Assembly: GCA_000444245.1 (NCBI GenBank)
Contig: ATSW01006708.1
Span: 1 to 39,126 of the forward strand
Length of the DNA: 39,126 bases
Direction: 5' to 3'
Origin: Botryllus schlosseri
Lineage: Eukaryota; Chordata; Ascidiacea; Stolidobranchia; Styelidae
The notes under the pieces are model-generated. The model was not told the origin of the DNA. It did no database searches and worked only from the letters and a program-made list of their open reading frames with translations. The position numbers and the translations under genes were made by a program. Positions within the stretch are counted from its first letter, which is position 1, and each line of letters opens with the position of its first letter. Positions 1 to 11,708 of the stretch are shown here, in pieces.

Positions 1-515
1 GGGCTGGGCACAATGATTCGAGTACTCGAATCTGAATCGAGTATTAATTTCAATGATTGGAGTCGAGTAGTAAAAGACGATTTTTTTGAGTACTGAAATT
101 ATACGCTCTTCGCCACTGAAATTTGATTTATCAACGTGAATTAAATTTACGATACTCTTTCCACTGTGGTAACCGTGATTGTCCTGTGGTACGTGATTGT
201 CCTTATCGCAGCATACAAAGCATAGTAAAAAGCTACGAATGATACTGGAAATAGTGCATTTACGAAGTCATGATCACCCCATAACATTGTCACAACGTGC
301 AATGAAATCGGTATGGTCGAAAAATATACCTAAGTATCTTTGCTGTGATGAATACCAGGCATTATATTCCTTGTGGTGGCATAAAAGGTACATATTTGAA
401 CTTTGACATATTACATTCTGATATGACGTCATAATGAGTGGTATTCGAATACTCGACTAGAATCATAATACGTGATTCAGAATCGAATCACTCACGTAGT
501 CGATTTTGCCCAGCC
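1..515. mobile_element. Non-autonomous hAT-like DNA transposon, left tip cut by the window edge
   Basis: The window begins GGGCTGGGCACAATGATTCG and the inverse, CGATTTTGCCCAGCCC, ends near 515, giving terminal inverted repeats of about 11 bp with further subterminal similarity (ATTCGAGTACTCGAATC-type palindromes on the left, GAATACTCGACTAG on the right). TIRs of the CAGGGCTGGGCA type are typical of hAT elements. No transposase coding is visible in 515 bp. The first bases of the element and the left target duplication lie outside the window. Confidence 0.7.
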
Positions 516-2040
516 CTCGTCACCATACAAGTTTATTAACGTGACTGTATGGTATTGGAACTACTATGTAATTATGCAAACGCATGTTCCGAAGGTTTTG
601 CAGGAAATTATGGTCTCAAGTGTATATCAGCAGACTATATCTTGTTTATTTGTGTTTCGCGACAATATTGTAGTGAATGCACGCCTTATATAGTAGTTTT
701 ACAATACGTTTCCAGATTACTAGGCCTGATGTATGGTCACCGCGATTTCGAGGATTCCTACTATCGTAGAAGTTTGCTATTCAACACATTACACAAAAAA
801 TTCTCGTCGAGAAAACGTCTCGATGAGAAGTTTCTCAAAAACTAGAATCAGTTTAGGAATAGATTATTGATAATGCATAGCAGGATAAGCCTGCTGCGAA
901 ATCATTGTACCAATGTACCTACTAACTTTCATACATATAACATTATACGCTATACTACGTATTCTTGAAATCCTGATTTATGAGATAAAGGGCACTACAA
1001 CAACAGCAACAACTTGTGATGAAGCCTTAGATTAGCAAACCATCGAAAGTAGTCTGATTTATCAGTGTACCAACGGCTATACAGACACATTTCCGGGACC
1101 ATGTGCGTCAACAAATTTGCGTCACTATGCGGCCAATACTAGGGCCCCATATTTCACGTGTAAGCAGCCCTGCATTTTATGCACAACACTGTGTAAAAAG
1201 TCGCTGACGCCCCCACCGACGATCAAAGCAGATATCTCATAAAACCATGAAGACTATCATTCGCCGACTTCTAGTCATATAAAGATGGAGCTAGCGCATT
1301 CAAAAGGTGGCGTGATTTTATTGGACAGATGTTCTGATTGATGAAACCTATAGAATAGAGCGGCAGCTATAAGAAGGTGACTTTAACGTGATTCTCTCCG
1401 GACATAGATGATGTTTACCGTTCTTAGAGACATCCTTTTTGTGATCCGGGACAAGACACCGCGCATGACACACGGTGTCATGTTGTCAAATAATTCCCCA
1501 TTGACCACAATAGATAATATATGATGCCATCTCGATTTATCAGAGTCTTTAATAAGCGCCTGTACAAATCACCAAGCAACGAAAGATTCGTTCGAAAATA
1601 TCCCATCAACTTTAAAAGGACTCCTATGTAGGGGAAATCACGATTTTTCAATCATAACAATCCATATACTATTCCCAACCCTCAATGATGTCTGAAGCGT
1701 GACTTTCTCTAGAGTTGTGCGATACTGTATACAGTATTACGCTATTGAACGTTGATTTCAATATCCTGTGACGGAATTTCGTTTAATAAACGATAAATTA
1801 TATTATTTATGAGTGTTATTCAAAATCTCATAATGTATTTACAAATAGGCCAATCTATCCTGTTATTCACAACTATAAATCCTCTTGGCGCTAAGGCAAT
1901 CATATATTATTGGAAACTTCCTGTTATACAGCGAGTGCGGGGCGAGAACATTTAGCAGAAATTCAGTTTCGTGACGTCAAAATACGTCACTGTGTCTGGT
2001 TTGTACAACACAGAGGGCACGAATGACAAACATAATAAAT
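516..2040. other. No recognisable feature
   Basis: AT-rich DNA with many stops in all frames. An open frame near 549-845 has no family resemblance. One taggcct motif lies at about 721. Confidence 0.6.
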
Positions 2041-2047
2041 ACATCTG

Positions 2048-2380
2048 TATAAATGGCATATAGCGCGAAGAAATTCCAAGCGGAAAACATTGCTGTGTTT
2101 TATATTCCATTAAATGTTTACGGCATTGCTATCACCGTGCTACATTTTTGTAGATGGCATACATGCTTGAAAGGTGGTCCTTTTTGAAGCATATTATTAT
2201 GTGTTTGTAATAAGAAGGCAAAACAACATGTCTTACTCAAATTATGGAAATGAACTATTTCCAGCCTATGATATAAACCAGGAATACCAGACATTATACG
2301 ATTGCAAACAGAAAGACGCGTCCTCGCGGCGGCAGACTATGCGATATTTTAAAGTAACTGGCAGAGTAGGTAACTCTTAA
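2048..2380 (+). CDS. Weak candidate: TATA box and first exon of an unknown gene
   Basis: A TATAAAT box begins near 2048. About 180 bases later an ATG at 2229 has A at -3 (ACAACATGTC) and opens a frame reading MSYSNYGNELFPAYDINQEY then TLYDCKQKDASSRRQ, before possible donors (AAA|GTAACT near 2350 or GTAG|GTAACT near 2370). The peptide is rich in Tyr and polar residues and looks protein-like, but I recognise no family and find no second exon. It may be chance. Confidence 0.15.
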
Positions 2381-5039
2381 AGTCAAGTGCCTGCTTATAC
2401 AATGTCTTCAGTGCTGTGAGGTGACAGCTAGTACCAGTCAAGGCAAATGCAGTATTTGCCAAGTGTGTCTCCAATGTCGTACGATATGTAGTCATCTTTT
2501 GAATGTTGCAACGAACAATAAATTTATATCACTACATTTGTTCGCTCTCAGCTTTTCAACTGACTCTCATCGGGAGTTACCGTCAGTAAATGCGGAGATC
2601 AAAATTCGAATTTCAAAAGGACGAAATAAACAGTGTGACGTAAGAATGGCAGAATAACACTTTCTGTTCCACGAGGAGCTTATTTAGTCAACTTTTAAAA
2701 AGTAAAAAAGTGCTCGGTCAACAGATCTACTGCAAAAAATAGCATGAATCAATTAAAATTCCGAAGTGAGTTTTGTAAAGTTATTGTCGCCATATGTTCC
2801 GCAATTTGTCAGAAGCGTTGACACATGAATATGTACAAAGCGTACACAGTTAAATGTGACTCAATCCCACCTGATGTATCGTTTAATTGAACGTAAGCAA
2901 GACACAAAGAAAAGCTAGCACCAATTTCGGATTCCTTTTTTGTCATTAGTCTATATAGAAGTACAGATGGCTGGAAAATACAAAAATAAAAATGCAGAAA
3001 AATCTGGATACCAGTCTACATGTCTGTTGTCCAACTGTCCATTTAAGCGACGTTTTAACGTCTGTTTTTGCTCTNAGCTGAGGTCGGTCATAGCATATAT
3101 TTTGACATCAGCAACTCGTCTGATCTGCATGCGGCATATTCGCAAGTGCTTCGATCATAGGCCTATCGTGCATCGAAGATGCTCATAAACAGCACCACTA
3201 CTCTGGGCCGAACCACGACGTTTTAATATATTCTGTTATAAGTAGTCACGAATTACAATTAAAATAATAAAATATAATACAACCCCCACATCACCACACA
3301 TCCATCTTCACTATATAAGTATACCCACGCCGGAGACGTAGTGAAATTGCGATGTCCGCGCGGATAGCTGAGTAACTGAAGTGACGGATTGCACACATAA
3401 TGAGGTGTGTAGGGTGAAAATATTTTCAACAAGACAGTGTGATGGCGAAACTCGATTGGATTGAAAACTAATAGATTGACAAGAAGAAAGGGCGCAGCCA
3501 GCATCTGGAAAGGAAATGCGTGATGCAGTCACTGGAATACTCTCATCATTCATTGGAACAAAACAGTTTACTACCTTCTTTATATACGGTGGGGCTCATT
3601 TTTAAGACGAAGCCCATGCGACACAGCCAACACGCATTCAGTTGTGCAGTAGACATACACGCTTTAGTGATATCCTCAAATTTGTGTACTCGCACCGATT
3701 TTCGACCATACCACAGAAATATAACCAAATGTGCTCAAAGTAGTCAGTGTTGGTACTCAAGCAGAAGGTGAAGTATTTCGGCAAATTTCTACTCAATTAT
3801 GAGTAGCAGTAGTGATTGCAGAGACATTTCAAAAGTGATTCGAGTGGAGATATTAGGCAACTGATCTGAAAATTTACCCTTACCATGATACAGGGGCAAT
3901 TTCGCCCTGTTGGTACCATAGCGTCACCCTTTAAAGTGATGAAAACATAGTTTTAAAATACTTTCTACTTTACAAAATTATATATTTTGAAGTTCCGCAA
4001 GCCAAATGGCCTGTTCAAATACTTTCGCAAAATCTAATGTACAAAATATGAAGTTGTGACAAAAAATGCAAGTACAAGTGGAAATACATGACCCCTTGAG
4101 CAACTAGTACAAGTGCGAGATCATCAATATTTCGTCCTAACTATTACGAATTCTATGGTACTGTTTCGAACATTTATTTTTGATTGGAGAGGTGCCGTGA
4201 CGTATCACACAAAGTGGACATACACTGCAACGCTGCAAATGTGCACAATTGCCCAATGCCCATCCCTCGCTGTATGGTGTGTAGTAACAGCCAATATTTG
4301 CTTTAGTGACCCTCGGGATATTCGTAAATGACTGCTAGTTATGATCGGTTATTGATAGTTATGAAAATCAATACCTAAGGCTAAAGCACTTCCACTAGTG
4401 TAAGCTGGCTATTTCGACACCCTTTCAGCTGCGGTCGTTATTGTGAGATCATGACACGATAACAAAACAGTATGTATAGACGTGCGTACCTATGAAGTGA
4501 TGTGTTGCTTCTTAGTTGATTCGTAAATTCCTCTGTCAAAATCGCCATAACCTGATTTATGGTGATTGCCCCAAACACACGTCACAACGAGTTCGACTTA
4601 CACGCGGAATCGGCGATGACGCAAACTTTTGTCGCGGATTCGATGCGAAATGGCTTTTCTCAACGATATGTTTATAAGACACGGTCAGGTAAGAGAAATA
4701 GACGCTGCATGTTCATGCGCTGTAGATCGTTTCAGAGTAGTCTGCGATGTGACGTCTTTAACAATAACGCATTACCGACGGAAAATAATAGTTGGAAAAC
4801 GTGTCGAAAGTATTTCCTATCGTAAACTTACGATTTTCCCGACACCAGCGCAAACATCATGAAACCATCAAACCAACAGACCCATATACTCAAATAAAGT
4901 GGACGCGCTATTTCTCACTGTATATACTGTACAATATGGGATGAAGTAAAACGCGCGTTGATAATACGCGCAACCATTCCGGGTCACTAAACTGTCTGGT
5001 AGCGTGATATAGCAGTTTGCACTTTTCCTGTAACTTCCT
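2381..5039. other. No recognisable feature; one undetermined base
   Basis: AT-rich intergenic DNA. Position 3075 is N. Overlapping short frames on both strands show no family features. Transposon ends were looked for and not found. Confidence 0.55.
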
Positions 5040-5350
5040 CCGCGATCCGTCTTCTCGCAATCCTAGACAGCAATATACCGTGTCGGGATTTATTGCAGCT
5101 GAGTCACTGCGATTGATTTTTTGATAGTCTGAGTTTGTTTAGCGAACTGCGCCTCTGTAACCGCGCGCGTCTCCGACTGTTGAACATGTGGGGTCATTCC
5201 CTACAGCCGTCAATCATCGCGTCGAAGACGTGCGGTTACGCATCTACGCTGGGAGACGGTGATTACGGTTTCCGACTCATCAACATGGCGTGAGAATTGC
5301 TCCGGTACGTTTCATTTGGTCACGGGGTCGGACGAGCGCTTTTCCGGCTA
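5040..5350. promoter_or_regulatory. CpG-rich patch, possible promoter or first exon
   Basis: This stretch is visibly richer in G, C and CpG than its neighbours (for example AACCGCGCGCGTCTCCGACT). It contains ATGGC|GTGAGA at about 5285, which could be a very short first coding exon followed by a donor. No protein similarity supports this, so it is only a candidate. Confidence 0.2.
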
Positions 5351-7328
5351 TATCGGTAAAATTCTATACTTTTTGCATTATCAGTCGCCTGATATATTTT
5401 CTTACCCAGATCTATACACGTGCAGCGGACAATAACCTTGATCACAAAGTGGCCCTCCATAGCGGCTATAGATTGTCTGATTTTGAGTTGATATGGCGGA
5501 GGGTTGGGTCGATATATCCGGCAATGTCACTCCGTTGTAAAAGTGATGCAATAGCAACCTTTCGATGCTGGGAAATTATATAATGTTAAACCCCATTGAT
5601 AGGTACATAAAGCCAAAACCTGGCCTAAGATAACTGAAACCGTAGCACCGGCCCCGGTCCCGGTCCAACTACGACGTTTTTCCCATGTAAGCAATTTACT
5701 TGGCATATTCATAGCGCACAAAATCCTGTATTACCTATATTACTGATTTGATGTATTGTGTATTTTACTTAAGGTAAAATAGGAGTCTTTTGTCTGCAAC
5801 TGTGAACTCGCTACGTCGCAGAACTGCGATATCATATTAGATTTGTGACGAATGTACGTAAGTACATAATTCACCTTCATTTTTAATGATCAGGTTTCAT
5901 TTCCAAACTACTTCCATACAGACTACATTCACACAATATGAAACTAATGCGTTCTGTTGCATTGCGCTGACTGCTCGCTGTTCAGTGCTCACTGCTCACG
6001 CTAGCTCATGAGGACCTTCAATCAACATGGTATCGTGGAAGCGGCACGCCGAATGCTAGCTCTAGAAAGTTTGCTATTGCAATTACTCTTCGTAACAACA
6101 AGGATTTCTATCGAACGGCACGGAACAGCGGAAATGTATTATAGTTTTAACTGAACGGTTTCTAGCCTTCACCGACCCACGAAACGAATATTAGTTTGAT
6201 CTCATGTTGACATTTTGAGCTTGATAGTTGAGGGACGGGGTACTTTCGACCGCATTAGACAGAATTAGACACGGGGTAAACTTAGGTACGGTTGGCGATT
6301 CTGTCAACTCGGCCAGAGCTCGTGGGGTGCGCGGAAAACGTAACGTTCACGGGGCGGTATACTTTTAAATCAATGAGTGCTGAAATTATCATTGCGTTTC
6401 CGCAACTACCGACTCCATACCATCATGACGAAAGTTGCCCGTACCAGCTTTCTCGTCGATCGACAAAACACCGATCTAATTATATTACCGCGGCTTGTGT
6501 TAGTAACAGTTATTGTATCTAACCTGTATCTTGCTATTGAGCAGTTCGCTTTCTCCGTTTTTAACCAACGTAAACAAACCGCCGAGACATGGGTCTTATT
6601 CTCCCCGTGCGCTTATACCATCTGGACGTAGCGTTACGATGTGAAAACATCGGCACGGTCTGTTAAAACTTATTTCCCTCGTGAAGTTGATATTACGTTA
6701 CAATGTTTACACAGTAGAAAGGAGGCGATGTTGAAATCCGAACCAAAATATATTTTCTCACAATGAGTGACCTAGAACCGCCTCTTCCCGCTAATGGAAA
6801 CAACTAGCAGTTCGATAGCATTTACGCGTCCGCTGCCCTCGCTGAAAATTCTCAGTTGATAGCAATATGAGATGGGGGCGATTAGTAATTCGATAAACGG
6901 AGCAAAACGGAATTGCAAGTTACCCGGTTCCTTCAGGCAGTTGTTGGCATCAGCTTTTACATTGCAATATTATTGCCATGTCATTACAACTTAAACGAAA
7001 TATTAGTACGATTCCTTGGATTAAGAAGAATTCAATGGACAAAATAATATGTAATAATAATTATTTTCCATATTCGTATTGGCGCTCAAACTATAGTTTG
7101 ATTATTTCTCGCCTGATCCATTCGCTTATTTGCATGCTCCATGACGATCATTACCCTTAGCCGCACGTCCATTCATGATTCTGGATACGAAGCACAAAGT
7201 GTATAGTGGCTTAGCAGGGTAAGGATGTATACCCAAACCCATATATGGAAAGTCACTTGGTGTGATTTCTTCCTTGTGGTGCCACAAGCTCCCGCCTGAT
7301 TGTTCTTCCTCGCGAAGATAGAAGTATA
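5351..7328. other. No recognisable feature
   Basis: Open frames at 6292-6640 overlap in different registers and show no conserved motif. No element ends were recognised. Confidence 0.55.
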
Positions 7329-7672
7329 CATTACGGAGAATGGACATCACAGAGAATGAACATTACCGAGAATGGACATCACCGCGAATGGACATTACCG
7401 AAAATGCAATATATCCAATGGGGGCATGTTATGCATATGTACAGGTCATGTGTATGTGCACCACGGCGTCGCCACATTCGGTGTCGATTCTCAGGTATAA
7501 ATCTCGATAACGTCCGCCCCAGTAAGTTAGATTCTCGGCATTGACCGTGCTCGGTATAGTCCATTCTCGGTCGTGTGTTCATTCTCGGTAATGACCATTG
7601 TCGGTAATGTCCATTCTCGGTAATGACATTCTCAGTCATGTCCATTCTCGTTAATGGTTTTCTCGTTATTGG
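7329..7672. repeat. Foldback-like pair of 16-bp tandem arrays in opposite orientation
   Basis: Left array 7329-7408: five 16-bp units of the form CATTACCGAGAATGGA, alternating CATTAC and CATCAC at the start (a 32-bp higher-order pattern). Right array from about 7531 to 7672: roughly eight units of the reverse complement (TCCATTCTCGGTAATG), more decayed. A 122-bp unique spacer (7409-7530) separates them, so the whole can fold into a long imperfect hairpin. This resembles foldback-type DNA elements. No target duplication was found. Frames read through it give repeated peptides and are not genes. Confidence 0.8.
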
Positions 7673-7712
7673 TTTAGAACCTTTCTGTAAAGTGGTTGGA
7701 ATAAAATAAGGA

Positions 7713-7730
7713 CTCTCTCTCTCTCTCTCT
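7713..7730. repeat. (CT)9 microsatellite
   Basis: Eighteen bases of uninterrupted CT directly after the foldback structure. Confidence 0.95.
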
Positions 7731-8857
7731 ATCTCACCCTCTGCAATGATTGATGTTTTTTTTCTGATTGGCTAATAACATTCGTTAACTTGAGACGTCA
7801 ACTCCGAGGACGCGTACTCGGAAAAGCTAGTAGAAAGTCCTGTATTTACACACACGCGTCCAAGACGATATAAATATGCAGGTTGCTCGGCTCGGTGACC
7901 CAATGACCCTCCATGTTTACAACCAGTCGGATAGAGATATTGATCTAGGATTATTGCTTTAGGGGCAAGTATGGGAAGGCGCCAACAATGCAGCTTTATA
8001 GTTGTTAACTGTGCGCGACTGACTGGTTTTGCTGTTGTAAAAAATCATCGACCACAAATAGCAATCGTCAACTCGCAGCAATTAGCAAATAGTGCGGTAA
8101 TGAAGTCATAATAACTTCAACGTGTAATCATGGAGACTGGGTTTTCATTTAAGAAGTCAAGAACGGAATTGTTGAAGTTAGCAAAGCTGTAGCACTGAGA
8201 GTCTGTATATAACCATGGCTTAAAAGTTGTCGTATGCCGACGTTTTATTATCGTCTGACTGATTGATCACAACCACCAAACGTTATTAGATCTCGCGGCA
8301 CTTCATTGATTGCGCATAATTACTGGTTGCAGAGATGTAATTTGTTTATAACAAGACGGAATACAATAGCAAAAATAACAAATGTCTTGCGCCTGTCTCT
8401 TCAAGGAGGCATAGAACAATGGTTTCATCATCGTCAAGATGTGATCAACTGATCACGTATTTCATATTATCTGAGAAGAAGTTCTCGGGAAAATAAGTCG
8501 GAGTTGATAAAAAAGTGAGAGATTACCGGACAGAATAACGAGCAACAAAGTATTTTTGATCTAAATGCTACTAAAGGGATTGGACTAGTGCGCCGAAACC
8601 GAAAGATTTCGCGTCGTAATCAAAAGACAAATAATTTTACTCCCAAAATTATTCGTCGTGAAATGCTTTGCTATAGTTTATGTAAACTTATCGGTGACAT
8701 GGATGATACCTCATATCCTTAATATTATATGCGGCAAATCAATTTTGAAAATTCCTATAATGGGCCTATTCTCACGAACCATGTATTAGCATCTAATCTC
8801 ATCAGTTTGTGATGCGGTAATGATGGGCTGCAATGCGAACAACACATTTCTTTATAC
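7731..8857. other. No recognisable feature
   Basis: AT-rich DNA. A TATAAATA at about 7870 has no coding frame behind it that I recognise. Confidence 0.5.
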
Positions 8858-9240
8858 CAGCGGTTTCCAGCTAAGAATGAGTGAAGGGGATGGCCACTTT
8901 CAAAACTTGGTCGGCCGCGAGATTGCAATATCGAAACACGATGATCCACATTTTAGCGACGGCTCAAAGACACGAGGCCAAAACGCCGTTTTGTTCTTTG
9001 ACAATCGCGATAGGAAATTATTAGTGTCATGGCATGATACCTTACAAAATGTCCATGCTCGTCTCACTATCGGAAGCGTACGGCAGATTTATTTACCTAC
9101 CTGCCTACCTATTTACCTACCTACCAATCTGGGCTTAGTCTGTTCCTTTCAGATTCGGGAAAACCTGCGTTCCATAATAATGACACCTTTTGTTACGTTT
9201 TTACCAGTGTATGTTTGTAATTTCCCCTTATATTATGACT
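8858..9240 (+). mobile_element. Probable hAT end (left terminus) of a degraded element
   Basis: CAGCGGTTTCCAGC at 8858 followed by GGCCACTTTCAAAACTTGGT and CGGCCGCGAG has the layout of hAT left ends (CAGNGGTTCCCA then GGGCCAC...CGGCCGCG). The right end was not found; a CCGCTG at about 9268-9273 fits only six bases and has no matching 8-bp flank. The 173-codon open frame over this stretch (8820-9341) is best explained as chance. Confidence 0.4.
9093..9125. repeat. (CCTA)n short tandem repeat
   Basis: About 33 bases of imperfect ACCT/CCTA repeats (TTACCTACCTGCCTACCT and onward). Confidence 0.85.
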
Positions 9241-9246
9241 GGTACC

Positions 9247-9269
9247 GGGGCCTACAATATTTAGGCCCC
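9247..9269. repeat. Hairpin, 8-bp perfect stem
   Basis: GGGGCCTA, 7-base loop CAATATT, then TAGGCCCC. GGTAC also occurs just outside on both sides, which would extend the symmetry imperfectly. Confidence 0.8.
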
Positions 9270-9273
9270 GCTG

Positions 9274-10717
9274 GTTGCTGGTACTTATTGCCGAGGTATG
9301 TTGATTCCATTCTGGTATCAATAGTTGCGGAGCGTATATAAGACCACATTTTGTCACCGTACTCGGAAACAAAATAATTCTAACATTTCTTCAAATAGCC
9401 TTCCCTATTTTTCCCGTCACCAAAATTAAGAAACGCTGACTATAGAATAGGGACTATCAACATGAGACAGACGAAGTTTTGCAGTTGGAGCCTTGTTCAT
9501 TTTTACCTGTACCCATTTGAGAGCACGTTGTTGATATCGTCAAAGCCATTTGTGTGCCTTGGAGTCGACTTTTATCAAATACACCGACCAAAACTCTGTC
9601 AACAAAAGGTGTTCGTGTACCACCTAAAAATAGTACATTGGACGCTCTCTCTTTCATTCTGGTGACGTCATATTTTGTGATACGATTGTTGATATACAAT
9701 TTTATTTCCAATTCTCTAGTAGTTGCTGACGATTACCCCTGACGAGTGTCAGCCGAAAATATTCGGGTTCATTTCAATATGAATATACAATGCAATTGTA
9801 TATTGAAGTTCTGTACCTCCAAGAAGCTCTTAAAGCCATTTTATAGTGAACGATGGTGATGTTGAGCTCTTTAGAATAAACTATTGTTATCTCACTAAGG
9901 ATGTTGAAACTAAGATTAATTTCGGACTGAAAAATACATTATCGCGTTTACTTATATGTTTCTGAAATCTCAAACTCTGTCGCTGACCACACACACTGAC
10001 GTAGCGGGCGGCCAGCTGGCGACATGGCTTCATATATTCGCGATTCTGTACTGACGATGAGTTTAAACCTATATTCTGCAACTTTAGAGGCGCTTTTACG
10101 GCAGGATGTCGTCTACATGTCTGCCAAGATTTGCATTGATTGTCGCAAAATGTAAGATCGTAAAGGTGTAATTTTTTGGATCTATAAAACACTTCGTGGT
10201 TAATAAGTTATCTTTTGTCAGCACGCCTTCACGGAAACATGCATGGAGTCATTCTCTAGTGAGAAGACCTGGTAGGCAAACTTAAAATCGGAGATTACTG
10301 TATCTAGTTCATAAGAGTTCCCTGTACAAACACGCGGCGTGGGTTATCCATTGCAGGATTACAGATATCGAATACCGGCAAGAAGACATAAGTGGGGATT
10401 TCCAACATATCGAAGGCACCGACATCTACAAAACGATTAATGGATAGAATATCAACTAGCGATTAAGCAACACAAGTTAAGCTACTTTTTACCATCCCGT
10501 CAAGGAGCTCAAACATAGAAGTCAGCAGCAACAGCAAGTTATCATTCTACAACCAAGGTGTAACTTATTTACGGAGAAAATCTCATACTCTCATAGTAAG
10601 TCAACACAGGTGGGCGATTTGTTGAGAATTTGTCTTGCATGAGGTTATGTTGTGATAGTATATGTATGTATGATGTAGTAAGCATGTGTCAGATGTATAC
10701 CTGGAATTGTGGGTCGT
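9274..10717. other. No recognisable gene
   Basis: Short frames on both strands near 9457-9742 have no family features. A TGACGAGTGTCAGCCGAAAA stretch at about 9740 was considered and rejected as a ribozyme. Confidence 0.5.
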
Positions 10718-11700
10718 AGGGATGGTGTGAACGTGAGGTTCACGTTCGCGTTCTTTGTGTGAACCTCGGAAATTTAGAGGTTCACGTTCGCAAACGAACC
10801 TTGGTAGGTTCTGCACTGTGAACCTTTTTCATATATTATAATTTTCACATCATTACAACAACTTTGGTTGAAATTTATTGCATTTCTACTGCGGGTCACT
10901 CTAAGTATGGCGCTGGCAGCATAAAAAATCAACAATAAACGAGCGCGCACCTTGACAATCTCAAAAAATTTCCCTGCTTTGTTACAAAAGTTTGCTCGAA
11001 ATATCCAGCTTTCTGTTTGTGAATATTTCGTGACTCTCTACTGTGAATTTGACCCGCAATCCCACAACATCAAGATCGAAAACCGCTACTTGTAGGTAGT
11101 CAGAGAATGATGCTTTTCAACCAATCAATGAAATTGATATAGCGTTGTCTGATGTAACAAAAATCTAGCAAGCGCACAGGGTCCATCTCGATTTCATATG
11201 TTTGTTTTATCATAAAAACCAAATCCGTACGACTGGGGTGTTGGCTACTGCTGTATAACTTGTTACTAGGGTAAACCCGTTTTACACTCTGCTCAATATC
11301 AACGTTACAACACTCAGACGCCGAATACATTGTCCGGTCTGGCCTATAAACCGTTAAGGCCTATACTACCTTGCAAGTCCTCGTCGAAATTGTCGGCAAT
11401 GCGACGGAAGATATTGATTTTATGGAATTAATATATCATTTCACTGTTTCAGTTGATACATTTGGCGACGTTTGAAAAGTCAGTATGTGCTTTAGCATTG
11501 TGGCTATTATGTGGCCCGAGTCGTGGCTAGGCATCGTGTAGGCCTACATTAATATATATCACTTCACTGAAGTGTAGGGTTGGAATAAGCAATATGACGT
11601 CACGTGACGTCATGAGGTTCACGTTCGCGTTCACACAGAACCTTCCAAAAAGGTTCGCGTTCACACGAACCTGAACCTTTCAGAGGTTCACACCATCGCT
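10718..11700. mobile_element. Non-autonomous hAT-like element, 983 bp
   Basis: Left end AGGGATGGTGTGAACGTGAG, right end inverse GAGGTTCACACCATCGCT, matching in at least 12 of the first 15 bases. The flanks TGGGTCGT (10710-10717) and TGGGTTGG (11701-11708) agree in 6 of 8 positions, as expected for an old 8-bp duplication. Both ends are packed with GGTTC and GAACC motifs (GGTTCACGTTCGC type), a common hAT subterminal pattern. No transposase frame is present. The right part carries a 20-bp perfect palindrome. Confidence 0.75.
11594..11613. promoter_or_regulatory. 20-bp perfect palindrome: two CRE motifs around an E-box
   Basis: ATGACGTCACGTGACGTCAT is its own reverse complement. It contains TGACGTCA twice (CREB/ATF site) with CACGTG (bHLH E-box) in the centre. 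It lies in the right subterminal part of the hAT-like element. Binding is a possibility from motif knowledge, not shown. Confidence 0.6.
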
Positions 11701-11708
11701 TGGGTTGG

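Noticed and set aside
7356-7645. Open frames with TENGHYR-like repeats on both strands
   Set aside because: They are translations of the 16-bp tandem units and have no independent coding evidence.
8820-9341. 173-codon open frame as a gene
   Set aside because: It runs over a hAT-like end and a CCTA microsatellite, with no conserved domain; the repeat gives IYLPT repeats in the translation.
9730-9775. CTGACGAG...CGAAA, like a hammerhead ribozyme core
   Set aside because: The bases between the two core motifs do not form a proper stem II, and no matching stem I or III strands are present. It may be a retroelement tail motif, but there is no further support.
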